Shown: piece after piece, positions 16,408 to 24,004 of the stretch
How the letters are laid out: the number at the start of each line of letters is the position of its first letter
Position numbering within the stretch: position 1 is the stretch's first letter
Assembly (NCBI GenBank): GCA_035576205.1
Contig: DATLWR010000014.1
Span: 1-42,948, forward strand
Direction: 5' to 3'
DNA length: 42,948 bases
Source: DATLWR01 sp035576205
Lineage (GTDB): Bacteria > Pseudomonadota > Zetaproteobacteria > Mariprofundales > Mariprofundaceae
Notes under the pieces: generated by a model
The model's input: the letters and a program-made list of their open reading frames with translations, nothing else
The model's database searches: none
Told to the model about the DNA's origin: nothing
Translations under genes and position numbers: made by a program

Positions 16408-16905
16408 CTATCGGTCGAGCACGTCCTCGCGCGTGCTTTCGGCAATGGCCACGACCTGCTGGATCAGGTTGTCTCCGACACCCAACTCGGCCAGCGTGGA
16501 ACGCAGGTGCACCAGAATATGATCAAAATGGGAGTCGTTCATGCCCATCTTGACCAGATGCCTGTGACCCTCGCGCATATCCTTGCCGGTGTAGTTATGC
16601 GGTCCGCCAAAGGCCATGGTCAGGAATGCCTTCTGCTTGGCCGCTTGCTTGGCCATGTCGACGCCCTCGAAAAAGCGCACGACATAGGGATCGCCCAGCA
16701 CCTTGCGATAGAACACATCCACAGCGGCATTGACAGCAGCGCTGCCGCCCAGCTGATCATACAATGTGTTTGCCGCTGCAGCTGGTGCCCCTGCGCCCGA
16801 ACTCTGCGTACGGCTGCGGTCGGCCAATTCCGACAACGCAATCGGCAGAATAAGGCCGAGCACGACGAACATGATGAATACCGGAATGAATGTCTCGAAA
16901 TGCAT
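16408..16905 (-). CDS. Membrane-anchored truncated haemoglobin (group 1-like)
   Basis: 165 residues. Residues 1-30 form a hydrophobic anchor with a basic cytoplasmic flank, residues about 34-46 an Ala/Gly-rich linker, and the rest a 2-on-2 globin with a B10-region Tyr in VFYRKVL and the proximal His in MREGHRHLVK. The globin part matches the soluble globin encoded just upstream at roughly four of five residues. The ATG follows that gene's TAA by three bases without a good SD, so translation is probably coupled. The anchor should hold the globin on the cytoplasmic face of the inner membrane, near respiratory oxidases. Confidence 0.9.
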   Translation of the reverse strand: MHFETFIPVFIMFVVLGLILPIALSELADRSRTQSSGAGAPAAAANTLYDQLGGSAAVNAAVDVFYRKVLGDPYVVRFFEGVDMAKQAAKQKAFLTMAFGGPHNYTGKDMREGHRHLVKMGMNDSHFDHILVHLRSTLAELGVGDNLIQQVVAIAESTREDVLDR

Positions 16906-16908
16906 GGC

Positions 16909-17274
16909 TTAGCGATCCAGTACGTCGTTGCGGGTGCTTTCGGCGACGCTGATCACCGTATCGATCAGGTTCTGACCCACACCAAGTTCGGCCAGGGTGG
17001 AACGCAGGTGCGCCAAGACGTGGTCGAAATGCGAATCGTTCAGCCCCATCTTGACCAGGTGCTTATGCCCTTCGCGCATGTCCTTGCCGGTATAGTTGTT
17101 CGGACCGCCGGTCACCATCGTCAGGAATGCCTTCTGCTTGGCGGCCTGGCGCGTCATATCAACACCCTGGAAGAAACGGTTGATATAGGCGTCGGCCAAT
17201 ACCCGGCGATAGAAAACATCGACGGCGGCATTGATGGCGGCTTCGCCACCGAGCTGTTCATAGACTGTACTCAT
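16909..17274 (-). CDS. Truncated haemoglobin, soluble (group 1-like)
   Basis: A 121-residue 2-on-2 globin starting MSTVYEQLGG, with Tyr in VFYRRVL (B10), GGPNNYTGKDM before the F helix and the proximal His in MREGHKHLVK. AAGGAGGG lies seven bases before the ATG at 17274, so the longer open frame from 17352 is rejected. It is the first gene of a four-gene operon facing nsrR. Group 1 truncated globins oxidise NO to nitrate with bound O2; the operator upstream supports that role. Confidence 0.94.
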   Translation of the reverse strand: MSTVYEQLGGEAAINAAVDVFYRRVLADAYINRFFQGVDMTRQAAKQKAFLTMVTGGPNNYTGKDMREGHKHLVKMGLNDSHFDHVLAHLRSTLAELGVGQNLIDTVISVAESTRNDVLDR

Positions 17275-17313
17275 ATAGATCCCTCCTTCGTTTTGCTTCA
17301 CACATGCCCGCAT

Positions 17314-17336
17314 AAGTTGCATGTTGAATGCAACTT
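17314..17336 (-). promoter_or_regulatory. NsrR-type operator
   Basis: A perfect 9-bp inverted repeat, AAGTTGCAT (17314-17322) and ATGCAACTT (17328-17336), separated by GTTGA. The whole 23 bases fit the 11-1-11 dyad recognised by NsrR in other proteobacteria. It overlaps the predicted -10 of the globin promoter and lies 40 bases from the globin ATG, a position suited to repression relieved by nitric oxide. Confidence 0.85.
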
Positions 17337-17362
17337 TAAACAGCCTAGACAAAACATGTCAA
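17335..17362 (-). promoter_or_regulatory. Predicted promoter of the haemoglobin operon
   Basis: On the minus strand TTGACA (17362-17357), a 16-base spacer, then TTTAAA (17340-17335), directly abutting the NsrR palindrome. Confidence 0.6.
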
Positions 17363-17381
17363 CAGGATATATCTTTTACAA

Positions 17382-17864
17382 ATGCAATTGACGATCTATA
17401 CGGACTACTCGTTGCGAGTGCTGCTCTATCTCGGGCTGCATCCGGAAAAGCGTGTAACCATCTCTGAAATTGCCGATGCCTACGGCGTCTCACGGAATCA
17501 TCTGGTCAAGGTGGTTCACAATCTGGCGCAGGAAGGCTGGATCCAGACAACGCGCGGCAAATCCGGCGGCATGCGGCTGGCATTCCCGCCCGACCAGATC
17601 AACATCGGTGCCGTTGTCCGCAAAACCGAACCGCATATGAACCTGCTGGAATGCTTCGACCGCGAAATCAACACCTGCCCGATCATTTCGGCGTGCGCCC
17701 TGAAACGCGTGCTTTACCAGGCACGAAAAGCTTTCGTCGACGTCCTCGACCAGTACACCATCGCCGATGCCCTGGGGCAGCCGCAGGCCATGATCCAGAT
17801 CCTCGATGCCAATCTGCTCTCCAGCCTCACCGATCCACAAGGCAAACAACCCGTATCAGCCTGA
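17382..17864 (+). CDS. nsrR: Rrf2-family nitric-oxide-sensing repressor NsrR
   Basis: A 160-residue protein starting MQLTIYTDYSLRVLLYLG, with a winged helix (ISEIADAYGVSRNHLVKVV) and three cysteines in LLECFDREINTCPI...ACAL, the spacing that binds the Fe-S cluster in NsrR. NO damages the cluster and relieves repression. It is divergent from the haemoglobin operon, with a matching operator between them. No good SD is seen, so translation may be weak. The operator could also affect nsrR itself. Confidence 0.93.
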   Translation: MQLTIYTDYSLRVLLYLGLHPEKRVTISEIADAYGVSRNHLVKVVHNLAQEGWIQTTRGKSGGMRLAFPPDQINIGAVVRKTEPHMNLLECFDREINTCPIISACALKRVLYQARKAFVDVLDQYTIADALGQPQAMIQILDANLLSSLTDPQGKQPVSA

Positions 17865-17927
17865 CATTGCCCCGACCACCGCAACCGCTACAATCCAGCC
17901 ATCAATTTCGATGAGCTGGGAACAATC

Positions 17928-19343
17928 ATGCAGCAATTTCTGAAACAAGCACTCTCCCCCCGTTATCTGGGGCTGGCAGGCCTGTGTATTCTGGCTTGGA
18001 TATACATGGCGCTGTTCCGCTATGACAACTTCGGCATTGAAGAGGATGCGGCACGCGCATTGCTGCTGAACTGGTCGATTATCCATCAGATCGCCAGCCC
18101 GATTGCTCTCTATGGCGCACCGGACCTGCGAGCGATCCTGTTCATCATTCTCGACCTCCACTGGGCCGGCAACCTTGTAGCCGCAAAAGTATTCAGCATG
18201 TTGACGCTATTCGGTACCGGCCTGCTGCTCTACCGCTGGAGCGAAAAAAAGTTCGGCGACGAAGCCGCCATGATCTCGACCGTGCTACTGCTCATCAGCC
18301 CGATCGCCCTGATGCAGGCCGACGCCATCGGCAGTGGTATTTACATGCTGTGGGGATTCGTACTCGTTCATCTGCTTGCCGAGGCTTACCGTTCTTCCGA
18401 AAGCACCATCTCCGGGTGGTTTTTCCTGCTCATCCTCATGACCGCATTTACCGTCAGTATGCACCCGATGGGATTTGCCGTCCCGATCGTGCTGGCTTGG
18501 CTCTGGAGACGTGAGTTGCTGTCTGCCGGTAAAGGCCGCAACCTTCTGATCGGCGTTATCCTGGCCACAGCGCTAATGGTAATGCTACGCTGGGGCTGGA
18601 ATGGTATGGAAGCGGCCGCATCCAATCCACTGGCACTGTTCGAGAACGTTCTGCTCGGGCCCAACCTGATCCATTCTGCCGGCCATTGGGGCATTGGTCT
18701 GATCCTGATCACCCTGCTGGCTATCGTGTTCGCACTTCAGATTTGGAACAAAACGGCGGACCCGATGACCCTCCTGCTAATCGTGGCATCAGTCATCGGG
18801 CTGCTGCATGCCGATCCGACATGGGCAATGATCGCGTATGCTTCGCTGCTCTATCTCGGAATCCCGCAACTGATACGTTTCAACCGCCGCTACGGCTGGC
18901 AAGGCATGGTCGGACAGCGCGGCATGGTGCTGATCGGCGTCATGGTGCTTGCAACGGTCTCTATGACGACCCTGCGTGACTACCGGCAGGTCAACATCCA
19001 CCAGCTGAAGAACGATACTGACACGGTGATCGCCGTACTGGCACAGGAAGCGCAGGATACCAAGGTGCCGTTTATTGCTGCCAGCCAATGGCCGGCACGC
19101 ACGCTTCTGGCGACACGCCGCGATGTTCTACCGCTTCCCCCTGCAGCCAAGGATGTGGAGACGTTCCAAAAGAAGATTCACGGCCTGACGCATCTGGCCT
19201 TCGATCCCCAGAAACCTGAGCTGCATGAGTTGGCTCTCAATGCTGCTGCCCTCAGCCATCAGCTTGAGACTATCGCCCTGCTTCCCGGCGGCGTTGTCCT
19301 CAAGGTGCGGCAACCAGCCGCAGAAACATCCAAGCAGCACTGA
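17928..19343 (+). CDS. Polytopic membrane protein, glycosyltransferase 39/PMT-like
   Basis: 471 residues with about ten hydrophobic segments over residues 15-350, followed by a roughly 120-residue soluble tail. The early loop contains an acidic patch (GIEEDAAR), the place where GT-C enzymes hold a catalytic Asp/Glu, and GNLVAAK follows as in PMT-like proteins. GGGAAC precedes the ATG. The family transfers sugars from lipid carriers on the outer face of the membrane, but overall likeness is weak and this could be another polytopic protein. It stands alone on its strand. Confidence 0.6.
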   Translation: MQQFLKQALSPRYLGLAGLCILAWIYMALFRYDNFGIEEDAARALLLNWSIIHQIASPIALYGAPDLRAILFIILDLHWAGNLVAAKVFSMLTLFGTGLLLYRWSEKKFGDEAAMISTVLLLISPIALMQADAIGSGIYMLWGFVLVHLLAEAYRSSESTISGWFFLLILMTAFTVSMHPMGFAVPIVLAWLWRRELLSAGKGRNLLIGVILATALMVMLRWGWNGMEAAASNPLALFENVLLGPNLIHSAGHWGIGLILITLLAIVFALQIWNKTADPMTLLLIVASVIGLLHADPTWAMIAYASLLYLGIPQLIRFNRRYGWQGMVGQRGMVLIGVMVLATVSMTTLRDYRQVNIHQLKNDTDTVIAVLAQEAQDTKVPFIAASQWPARTLLATRRDVLPLPPAAKDVETFQKKIHGLTHLAFDPQKPELHELALNAAALSHQLETIALLPGGVVLKVRQPAAETSKQH

Positions 19344-19653
19344 CGCATTCGAGACAAATGAAGGGGCGCACGATCGAGATCGATCGGCCCCTATTCATCC
19401 CCGTAAGGCCGGCTCCATGCCGATAAAACCAGGGAATTGAATCGCTGAACACTGTGTCGCGATCGATGCCCTTACGGCTGATGTAATACGAATGGTTACG
19501 ACCAGCCTGTCAGTCGCAAACTGACAGTTAGGCACCCTGCTTTTCTCTGGTTTGGTTATTACTGTGGCACTTCGAATGCAGGCATTCAGCCATTAGGATT
19601 ATCGAGTTTCTGGGAGCGCTCGAATCAGACGGCGGAATCCGATGGCAACGACG
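19344..19653. other. Gene-free region with inverted repeats
   Basis: No convincing coding frame is seen. Three dyads occur: AGGGGC/GCCCCT around 19362-19393; CCGTAAGG (19401-19408) with CCTTACGG (19470-19477); and an 8-bp hairpin CTGTCAGT/ACTGACAG (19507-19527, loop CGCAA). None has a T run, so they are not standard terminators. A structured RNA or a regulatory region is possible; I do not recognise a known riboswitch. Confidence 0.4.
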
Positions 19654-19965
19654 TTACTGACGATGTCCGCCATGCCACAAATGAAAGAACATCGCCAATG
19701 ACAAGCCGAACAGCCCGCCGAGGAGGAACAGCCCGCCGAGGGAACTGACGAGATACATTTCTCTGGAAAGATCGTCATGTGTTCCATGAATCCGGAAAAT
19801 GGCGAACCCCAGAATGACGATACCGACAAGCATCATTGCCGAATAGAACCTGATCTGTTTCTTCCAGACACCCTTCGCCCGCTGCAATGCCTCCTGCTTC
19901 TTGCAGGCGGCGCATAGGCCGACCTCCCCCTCGAAGTCGACACCACAATTCAGACAAATCGACAT
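19654..19965 (-). CDS. Zinc-ribbon membrane protein of unknown function
   Basis: 103 residues starting MSICLNCG. Two CxxC pairs (CLNC and CAAC, near residues 4-22) form a short zinc ribbon, followed by a basic stretch and two membrane helices (about 42-60 and 75-95), ending HLWHGGHRQ. GTGGGGGT lies a few bases before the ATG. It is a single gene downstream of the cytochrome c4 terminator. Not assigned to a known function. Confidence 0.75.
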   Translation of the reverse strand: MSICLNCGVDFEGEVGLCAACKKQEALQRAKGVWKKQIRFYSAMMLVGIVILGFAIFRIHGTHDDLSREMYLVSSLGGLFLLGGLFGLSLAMFFHLWHGGHRQ

Positions 19966-20020
19966 GCAGTTACCCCCACCCAAGGCGTACGAATCAGTGC
20001 CAATCTAGCGAAAGACATGC

Positions 20021-20053
20021 AAATAAAAAGGCGGGGGCTTTCGCCCCCGCCTT
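20021..20053 (-). terminator. Terminator of the cytochrome c4 operon
   Basis: An 11-bp perfect stem (AAGGCGGGGGC 20028-20038 / GCCCCCGCCTT 20043-20053) followed on the minus strand by TTTTTATTT. Confidence 0.92.
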
Positions 20054-20071
20054 AAGTCCGAGATCGGACGA

Positions 20072-20824
20072 TTACTGACGCATCGGAGCGCGCGGGTTAC
20101 CCGGCGTTACCGGCTTGGCGCCCGTGAGGAATGCCGCCACGTTGGCGATATCCTCATCGGTCATGTGAGATGCAACTGCACGCATCTGACCACCGAAATC
20201 GTTGTCACGAGCCTGCGGATCCTTGGCGGATGCCGTCGTTTGACCGAGGCGGAAAGCCTCCAGCTCATGCTTCAGATAGGTGTAGCGCTGGCCACCTACA
20301 GCCGGGTACATACGGCCGGCACTGCGACCGTGGAAGTCATGGCAACTCTGGCAAGCCGGCACACCATGATCCGGCAGACCGACTTCAGCGATAACCTGGC
20401 CGAGATACGGCTGACCAACGGATGCGCCACTCTGGCGCAGCTGATCCAGATCGGAGCCCATGAACGGGGTCTTCAGCGAATTCACATACGCAGCCACGTC
20501 CTTACGATCCTCGGGAGACAACGCCTTGGCGATATCGTTCATCTGCTGCATGGTATTATCGAAGCGCTTGTCGGTCGCAAAATCCGTCAACTGCTTCAGA
20601 ACATAAGTATCCACCTGGTAGGCGAGACGCGGCGTACCCATATCATCGCTACCCAAACCGTCTGCACCATGGCAGTTCGCGCATGCCGGAGCATCGCCCT
20701 TGCCTTCCTGGAAAATCACGCGTCCCTTATCGACGTCACCAACCCCTTCGGTAGCAGCCTGGGCAGGCGCGCTGCAGAAGGCAACAAGCGCAAGTGCGCC
20801 CATAGCACCAATCACACGTTTCAT
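20072..20824 (-). CDS. Diheme cytochrome c4
   Basis: 250 residues with a signal peptide (cleavage probably after AQA, residue about 23) and two class I cytochrome domains with CANCH and CQSCH. Likely Met ligands are in the NTMQQMND and GGQMRAVASHM regions, as in cytochrome c4. The protein is periplasmic and usually feeds electrons to cbb3 or other oxidases, which fits the neighbouring cbb3 locus. AGGAGGG precedes the ATG. It is the last gene of a three-gene operon. Confidence 0.94.
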   Translation of the reverse strand: MKRVIGAMGALALVAFCSAPAQAATEGVGDVDKGRVIFQEGKGDAPACANCHGADGLGSDDMGTPRLAYQVDTYVLKQLTDFATDKRFDNTMQQMNDIAKALSPEDRKDVAAYVNSLKTPFMGSDLDQLRQSGASVGQPYLGQVIAEVGLPDHGVPACQSCHDFHGRSAGRMYPAVGGQRYTYLKHELEAFRLGQTTASAKDPQARDNDFGGQMRAVASHMTDEDIANVAAFLTGAKPVTPGNPRAPMRQ

Positions 20825-20854
20825 CTATTTCCCTCCTCGATTAATTAACAGAAC

Positions 20855-20995
20855 TTACTTATTGCCGTGCTTCCGGGAACCGGAGACGAACATAATCACT
20901 GCGATGATCCCCGCCGTCAGTGCAATGATACCATACATCAAAAATACAGTGCCATTCTGAAACATGACCGAGGACTCGATAAAATGAGCAAGCAT
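20855..20995 (-). CDS. 46-residue single-helix membrane protein
   Basis: ATG at 20995 with AGGGAGGT six bases upstream, 46 codons, one hydrophobic helix (about residues 16-37) and a basic C-terminus (SGSRKHGNK). It sits between a membrane protein gene and cytochrome c4 on the same strand. The size and context resemble small accessory subunits of respiratory complexes; the function is not known. Confidence 0.75.
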   Translation of the reverse strand: MLAHFIESSVMFQNGTVFLMYGIIALTAGIIAVIMFVSGSRKHGNK

Positions 20996-21074
20996 CTACT
21001 AACCTCCCTAGTTTAGTTACGGGCATCCTGCACCACTGCAAACAAAAGGCAAGTCCAAAAATGCCCCCCGTGCC

Positions 21075-21467
21075 CTATTCAGGAGCAATCAACATGGCAC
21101 CCGTGATAAATACCAGCGTCCGCACCACCAGAATGCCCTTACTCTGGACTCGGTGATTATGTCGTCCGGCCGGATCACCCGCAAGGATTTGCTTGCCGGC
21201 CTGGATCTGGAGTACGTAGAGAGCGTAAAGAGTCAGATCCAGAAACAGGTGTGCCCAGATCAGGAATGAAAACAGTTCGCCCTGATCGATGAGCCGCTTC
21301 ACCCATTCGTGGGTCATGTAGAGCCAGACAGGAAAAAACAGGTCGAATACCATGACCGAACTCATCATGCCGATATGCAGCGGGTGATTTTTACGAACCC
21401 CCCACGCAAAAGCCATCACGGCAAAGCTAACCAGCACGAGCACAACGGAAAGCGGCATGGCGGGCAT
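21075..21467 (-). CDS. Four-helix membrane protein in the cytochrome c4 operon
   Basis: 130 residues from ATG 21467 with about four membrane helices and conserved-looking His residues (NHPLHIGMM, MTHEW, WAHLFLD) that could bind heme. It heads the unit with the 46-residue protein and cytochrome c4, and is divergent from the short CcoN-like gene at 21540 across 72 bases. The arrangement recalls DUF420-like oxidase-associated proteins, but this is not certain. Confidence 0.65.
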   Translation of the reverse strand: MPAMPLSVVLVLVSFAVMAFAWGVRKNHPLHIGMMSSVMVFDLFFPVWLYMTHEWVKRLIDQGELFSFLIWAHLFLDLTLYALYVLQIQAGKQILAGDPAGRHNHRVQSKGILVVRTLVFITGAMLIAPE

Positions 21468-21539
21468 ATTAACCCCGGGAGAAGGGATTGGCACGCATTG
21501 GACTTGCAACCCCATGCTGCGCCGCTATCCTGCCTTGCC

Positions 21540-22067
21540 ATGTCACAATCTGCTCCCAGCGAACACCGTTATCTTGTCAAATTTCTGATCATGTCCGTGC
21601 TGTCGTTTTTTATTGGCACCGTCCATGGTCTGCTGCAGGTCATTCCTGCGATCCGCGCTTGGCTCGATTCCATCGGCAGCCCGTACGGCGGCCCCGGCCA
21701 CATGATCGACCCGCTGGCCCACGCGCATATCAACCTGGTGGGTGGTGTCACCATCCTCGGCATGGCGGTAACCTACTACATGCTGCCGAAGATCACCGGC
21801 AAACCGATCCACTCCCACAAGATGGCCGAGCACTCCTTCTGGTGGACGACGATCGGAGTCAGCAGTTTTTACACGGCGCTGATGATCTTCGGCATCGTCG
21901 AAGGCCACTACTGGCTCTCCGACCCGACGGTCGTGCCTTCCATCCATCATTACTATGGTCCGGTCATTTCGGTTGCAGCAACCATCCTGGCAGTTGGTTT
22001 CTGGTTTTACCTTGCCAATGTCATCCTGACACTGAAGGACATCTACAAGGCCGACCACCGGAAGTAA
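21540..22067 (+). CDS. Short CcoN/NorB-like membrane protein (single module)
   Basis: 175 residues with about four to five helices. LAHAHINLVGG (His61, His63) followed by TYYMLPKITGKP closely matches the CcoN helix VI-VII segment of this window (FAHNILGLLI... TYYIVPKITGNP), with Pro 20 residues after the aligned His in both. The CuB His-His pair present in CcoN (TPAAHHL) is absent here. It is therefore not a complete oxygen reductase, but may bind heme through HxH. No clear SD; the ATG is chosen by length and similarity. It is translationally linked to the next gene. Confidence 0.82.
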   Translation: MSQSAPSEHRYLVKFLIMSVLSFFIGTVHGLLQVIPAIRAWLDSIGSPYGGPGHMIDPLAHAHINLVGGVTILGMAVTYYMLPKITGKPIHSHKMAEHSFWWTTIGVSSFYTALMIFGIVEGHYWLSDPTVVPSIHHYYGPVISVAATILAVGFWFYLANVILTLKDIYKADHRK

Positions 22068-22070
22068 TGC

Positions 22071-22604
22071 ATGCGTCTTGAATGCGGCTGCCCGACCGAA
22101 TTCCCGGCCGAATGGGATGGCAAGGATATCGACCTTGGAACCGCCCTTGTGCATGAGCAACGCGTGCCGATGTTCCTGCATATGCCGATCGGATTCGAGG
22201 CATGCCTCGACAATCAGCACAAGGATATCGAACGACTTGGCCTGACCGAACGCTGGCCGGGATTCGTGCTTAGCGAATCGTCCATGTTCCGCGGCCGTAT
22301 CCTCTGCCCGCTTTCCGAGGAAAGCTCGCCGGCACGCAACGTTTACCGCCTGCCCAATCCGTTTCACCTGCGTGCCCGCCTGTTCCGCGGCGATGTCGGC
22401 GGCATCCGGCTTGAGGTGCGGAACATGCAGTCGAGCCTGCTCGATGAAGGCAAGATGCCGAAGCAACTGTTCCTCTGTTACCTGACATGCCCCCGTTGTC
22501 AGGAAGAGCGCGGTGGCATGCAGCTCATGCTTCTGCGCCACTGGATCCGCAGCCCGAAACTGGAAAAAAGGCTTGCCCGCCGCAATCAGTTGCGGGCCGA
22601 CTGA
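22071..22604 (+). CDS. Uncharacterised Cys-rich-end protein
   Basis: 177 residues. The N-terminus has ECGCP (Cys5, Cys7) and the C-terminal part CYLTCPRC (Cys136, 140, 143), possibly a metal site. No signal peptide or helix is evident. The ATG is three bases after the stop of the short CcoN-like gene with GGAAG upstream, so they are co-expressed. Its 3' end overlaps the convergent cytochrome c gene by 19 bases. Not recognised as a known family. Confidence 0.75.
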   Translation: MRLECGCPTEFPAEWDGKDIDLGTALVHEQRVPMFLHMPIGFEACLDNQHKDIERLGLTERWPGFVLSESSMFRGRILCPLSEESSPARNVYRLPNPFHLRARLFRGDVGGIRLEVRNMQSSLLDEGKMPKQLFLCYLTCPRCQEERGGMQLMLLRHWIRSPKLEKRLARRNQLRAD

Positions 22605-22930
22605 CTCTTGAAGAAAGCGATCAGATCAGCGCGATCGGTCTTGCTGATGCGCGGAATGCTCATTTTGGTATTCGGCTTGATGCCACGGGGATTTGCCAGC
22701 CAGGCATCGAGCGCCTCGGCATCCCAGTGCCTGAACGGCACGCCGGAGATCGTCGGCTTCTTGCCATAAATATCCAAAAGACCAGGGCCAACCTGGAAGG
22801 TCGTGCTGTCCAGATGATGGCAGGGTGTGCAACGCACCTCGGCAATCAGTTTTCCACGGGCGGCATCGGCTGCGTAGGCCGCCGGCTGAAAACAGAGCAG
22901 CGCCAGGCCCAGCCACAAGGCCCTTCTCAT
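22586..22930 (-). CDS. Small periplasmic cytochrome c, class I
   Basis: 114 residues: signal peptide ending about AYA (residue 20), one heme site CTPCH, and NTKMSIPRI, which supplies the axial Met as in c550/c552-type proteins. The ATG overlaps the upstream lipoprotein gene's TGA by four bases. It is the last gene of the long accessory operon and could carry electrons to the cbb3 oxidase, whose CcoP-like subunit has no heme c. Confidence 0.92.
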   Translation of the reverse strand: MRRALWLGLALLCFQPAAYAADAARGKLIAEVRCTPCHHLDSTTFQVGPGLLDIYGKKPTISGVPFRHWDAEALDAWLANPRGIKPNTKMSIPRISKTDRADLIAFFKSQSARN

Positions 22931-23304
22931 TTCAAGCCTGCCGGGGAAAGCGCAAACATCAATTCGCCGCGCTGGCCGTTGCGTTCGAGCCGCACATAGA
23001 GGTGATCATGCTTGGCATCGAGAACTGGCAAGGCACGACGATAAACACCGAGAGCGCCATCCGGGATCGCCTGTTTCCAGTCGGAATTCTCCGTGCGGAT
23101 ATGAACGACCAGGTCCGATGTGAAGCCGCGCTGCTGACGACCGGCGATAACCAGGAACTCGTTCATTCCCTCACGTACCGGTGACGGACGGGTTTCGATC
23201 CGCACACTCATGTCCTGCCAGTGCTGCAGTGGCGGATCCCATGCGTCCCCCCCCGAACAGGCGGCAAGGGCAATCGTCACGCACAGCATCACAACGCGAG
23301 ACAT
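22927..23304 (-). CDS. Lipoprotein of unknown function in the oxidase accessory operon
   Basis: About 125 residues with a lipoprotein signal (IALAAC at residues 14-19) and a predicted all-beta periplasmic domain. The ATG at 23304 shares one base with the preceding stop (TGATG); a GTG one codon earlier is also open. A role in copper delivery or assembly is possible from context, but no motif shows it. Confidence 0.78.
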   Translation of the reverse strand: MSRVVMLCVTIALAACSGGDAWDPPLQHWQDMSVRIETRPSPVREGMNEFLVIAGRQQRGFTSDLVVHIRTENSDWKQAIPDGALGVYRRALPVLDAKHDHLYVRLERNGQRGELMFALSPAGLK

Positions 23305-23594
23305 CACGCGCCTTCCTTCTTGGCATGCAAGATCAGGTAATCCCGAACCTTGACCATATCACCTGACATGATGGGTCCCAGCCCCCGCTGAATGCGCTTG
23401 TTCTGCATGCGGGCGATGACCGCCGGCCACTCCCCGGCCGTGTGTGCAGTCGGTTGCGGAGGGGCATGGCAGACCGAACAATTCTCTGCGTAGACATGGA
23501 ACTCCTGCGTCTGCATATCCGGATAGCTTTCCGTCACCACCGGGGCATTACTGCAGGCCGCCAGACCCAGCAATACCAGCCAGAGCGCCCTCAT
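23304..23594 (-). CDS. Lipid-anchored monoheme cytochrome c
   Basis: 96 residues: lipobox LGLAAC near residue 14, then one CSVCH heme site at about residue 40 and a short helical tail with IMSGDM as a possible Met ligand. Its start overlaps the preceding gene by four bases (ATGA). Probably tethered to a membrane facing the periplasm as a small electron carrier in the accessory operon. Confidence 0.88.
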   Translation of the reverse strand: MRALWLVLLGLAACSNAPVVTESYPDMQTQEFHVYAENCSVCHAPPQPTAHTAGEWPAVIARMQNKRIQRGLGPIMSGDMVKVRDYLILHAKKEGA

Positions 23595-24004
23595 TTGGGC
23601 ATATCCACATCATCTTCGTCTTCACGGTCGGGATCATTGTCCAGCCGGCCTGCCGAATCCGAACCATAAAGATTGACCATAAAATAGATAAATCCCGCAG
23701 CGATGCCGAAATAAACCACGGCCGCCACGGTGCCCCAGGTAAACCACGGCCGCGGATTGTCCGGGCGATCTCCCCAGAACGGCAGCGTCAGGCCGAAGGC
23801 CACCAGCATAACCATCACGATGACTGCGATGAACCACTTCGGAACGCGTTTCTGGGACTGCGGAATTTTCTCGACCAGTTCCCAGTCTTCCATGCCGCGT
23901 TTTTCAAGCCGTTCTTTCTCGGAGGCGTATCCGAAATGATCATCGGATAGCTTGCCCCACTCGGTTTTCACTGCATCGAGCTTCTTGTCGTCTTCTTCAG
24001 GCAT
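23591..24004 (-). CDS. Two-helix membrane protein of the accessory operon
   Basis: 137 residues from ATG 24004 (GGGAG upstream). An acidic and charged N-terminal half precedes two membrane helices (about 58-78 and 92-115), and the C-terminal tail is very acidic (DNDPDREDEDD). It overlaps the end of ccoG by eight bases. No family recognised. Confidence 0.78.
   Translation of the reverse strand: MPEEDDKKLDAVKTEWGKLSDDHFGYASEKERLEKRGMEDWELVEKIPQSQKRVPKWFIAVIVMVMLVAFGLTLPFWGDRPDNPRPWFTWGTVAAVVYFGIAAGFIYFMVNLYGSDSAGRLDNDPDREDEDDVDMPK

Noticed and set aside
20859..21041. Minus-strand open frame of 60 codons
   Set aside because: Overlaps, in another frame, the 46-codon gene that has a strong SD and a membrane helix.
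21480..21540. tRNA-like bases (GGACTTGCAACCCC)
   Set aside because: No acceptor or T stem can be drawn around it.
21543..22541. Minus-strand open frame of 332 codons
   Set aside because: Opposite the short CcoN-like gene and its neighbour, whose helices and HxH motif fit real proteins; the minus frame is a His/Arg-rich shadow.
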